Shown here: piece by piece, positions 63,547 to 64,000 of the stretch | Layout of the letters: each line of letters begins with the position of its first letter | Position numbering within the stretch: the first letter of the stretch is position 1 | Assembly: GCF_025685425.1 (NCBI RefSeq) | Contig: NZ_JAGTAS010000058.1 | Location: 868,001 to 932,000, forward strand | Origin: Terriglobus albidus | GTDB lineage: Bacteria > Acidobacteriota > Terriglobia > Terriglobales > Acidobacteriaceae | Direction: 5' to 3' | DNA length: 64,000 nucleotides | Translations under genes and position numbers: made by a program | The notes under the pieces: model-generated | Databases searched by the model: none | What the model was told of the DNA's origin: nothing | What the model saw: the letters and a program-made list of their open reading frames with translations, nothing else

Positions 63547-64000
63547 TGAGCTCACTGCTCGAAGTCCGCAACCTGCAGGTATCCTTCGGCGGAGACCGCC
63601 CCGCGGTCGATGGCATCGATCTCGACGTCGCCGCCGGTGAGTCGCTCGGGCTTGTGGGTGAGTCGGGCAGTGGTAAATCCGCCACATCGCTGGCCGTGTT
63701 GCGGCTGCTGCCTCCCTCGGCGCAAGTCCGCGGCCAGGTCCGTTTCAACGGGCGTGACCTGCAGGCACTCTCGACAGAGGCCATGCGACAGGTACGTGGC
63801 CGCGAGATCGCGATGATCTTCCAGGAACCGATGACCGCTCTTAATCCGGTCTCCAGCATCGGCACCCAGATCGCCGAGGCGGTCCGTGCACATCACCCCA
63901 ACCTCTCTCGTGCGGAGGTGAAGGAGCGCGTTCTGGAGTCGCTCGTGCAGGTTGCAATGCCCGACCCTGCCCGCCGCTATGATGACTATCCGCACCAGTT
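63546..64000 (+). CDS. Oligopeptide ABC transporter ATPase (OppD/DppD type), partial
   Basis: The first 151 residues only; the gene runs off the end of the window. Walker A is GLVGESGSGKSATSLAVLRL and the Q-loop is IAMIFQEPMTALNPVSS; the RGREIAMIFQEPMTALNP stretch is typical of OppD/DppD. It overlaps the fabD stop by one base. The OppF-type partner at 41.5 kb is on the other strand and 21 kb away, so whether they work together cannot be judged here. Confidence 0.9.
   Translation, partial: MSSLLEVRNLQVSFGGDRPAVDGIDLDVAAGESLGLVGESGSGKSATSLAVLRLLPPSAQVRGQVRFNGRDLQALSTEAMRQVRGREIAMIFQEPMTALNPVSSIGTQIAEAVRAHHPNLSRAEVKERVLESLVQVAMPDPARRYDDYPHQ

Overview
The window reads as a chromosomal segment of an acidobacterium, most likely of the Terriglobia type (Terriglobus, Granulicella or Edaphobacter-like). 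This is inferred from a secreted VWFA-related protein of the acidobacterial TIGR03436 type, several large secreted M1 peptidases, moderately high GC, and many short palindromic intergenic repeats. No rRNA, tRNA, phage genes, transposase or CRISPR array was found. About 60 protein genes are present, tightly packed. Only the last one (an oligopeptide ABC ATPase) is cut by the window edge.

Layout. 0.2-2.7 kb: arsenic locus, with arsR divergent from arsM-arsC-aquaporin; a TTGACA-N17-TACATC promoter overlaps a 16-bp palindrome. 2.8-7.1 kb: VWFA-related secreted protein and a secreted M1 aminopeptidase, convergent. 7.5-16.8 kb (minus strand): a glucose/pentose-phosphate operon in the order GH15 glucoamylase, transketolase, 6-phosphogluconate dehydrogenase, zwf, pgl, glk, so glucan-derived glucose could be phosphorylated and fed into the oxidative pentose phosphate route. 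17-25 kb: a 252-bp palindromic element, Fe/Mn superoxide dismutase, RidA-like protein, SDR, Tex, a J-domain/Sel1 gene pair, a TPR protein and a glutathione peroxidase. 25-28 kb: GNAT enzyme and a second M1 peptidase. 28.6-32.4 kb: a six-gene plus-strand cluster (DsbA-like, SRPBCC, variant class II aldolase, esterase, coiled-coil protein, SnoaL-like).

32.4-38.5 kb (minus strand): an ECF sigma factor, its zinc-finger anti-sigma factor, a B-box/TM protein, a LiaF-like/DUF4097 protein and a class C serine hydrolase. This looks like an envelope-stress module behind an ECF-type promoter, and a tandem-duplicated SRPBCC protein is divergent from it. 40-50 kb (minus strand): thymidine kinase and Cu/Zn SOD, a third M1 peptidase with a Tat-exported amidase and an orphan OppF ATPase, a BON protein and sucCD. 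50-64 kb: trpD, a YbjQ-like protein, an old yellow enzyme, a LOG protein, a UvrD/PcrA helicase with an unusual acidic insert, a 51-residue basic protein, an amino-acid permease that appears to start at CTG, a deaminase, fabD and the start of oppD.

The most striking structure is not a gene. Five palindromic elements of about 115-153 bp (9327-9442, 31997-32109, 33773-33888, 40596-40710 and 44196-44348) begin with TAG, and in all five that TAG is exactly the stop codon of the upstream gene; each fills the gap before the next co-directional gene. Other hairpin elements built of TTGAATRGT or TAGTTGC units also start at TAG stop codons. These may be mobile or domesticated palindromes with a preference for gene ends. 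Start codons were chosen by Shine-Dalgarno spacing and family length, and differ from the longest reading frame in many places.
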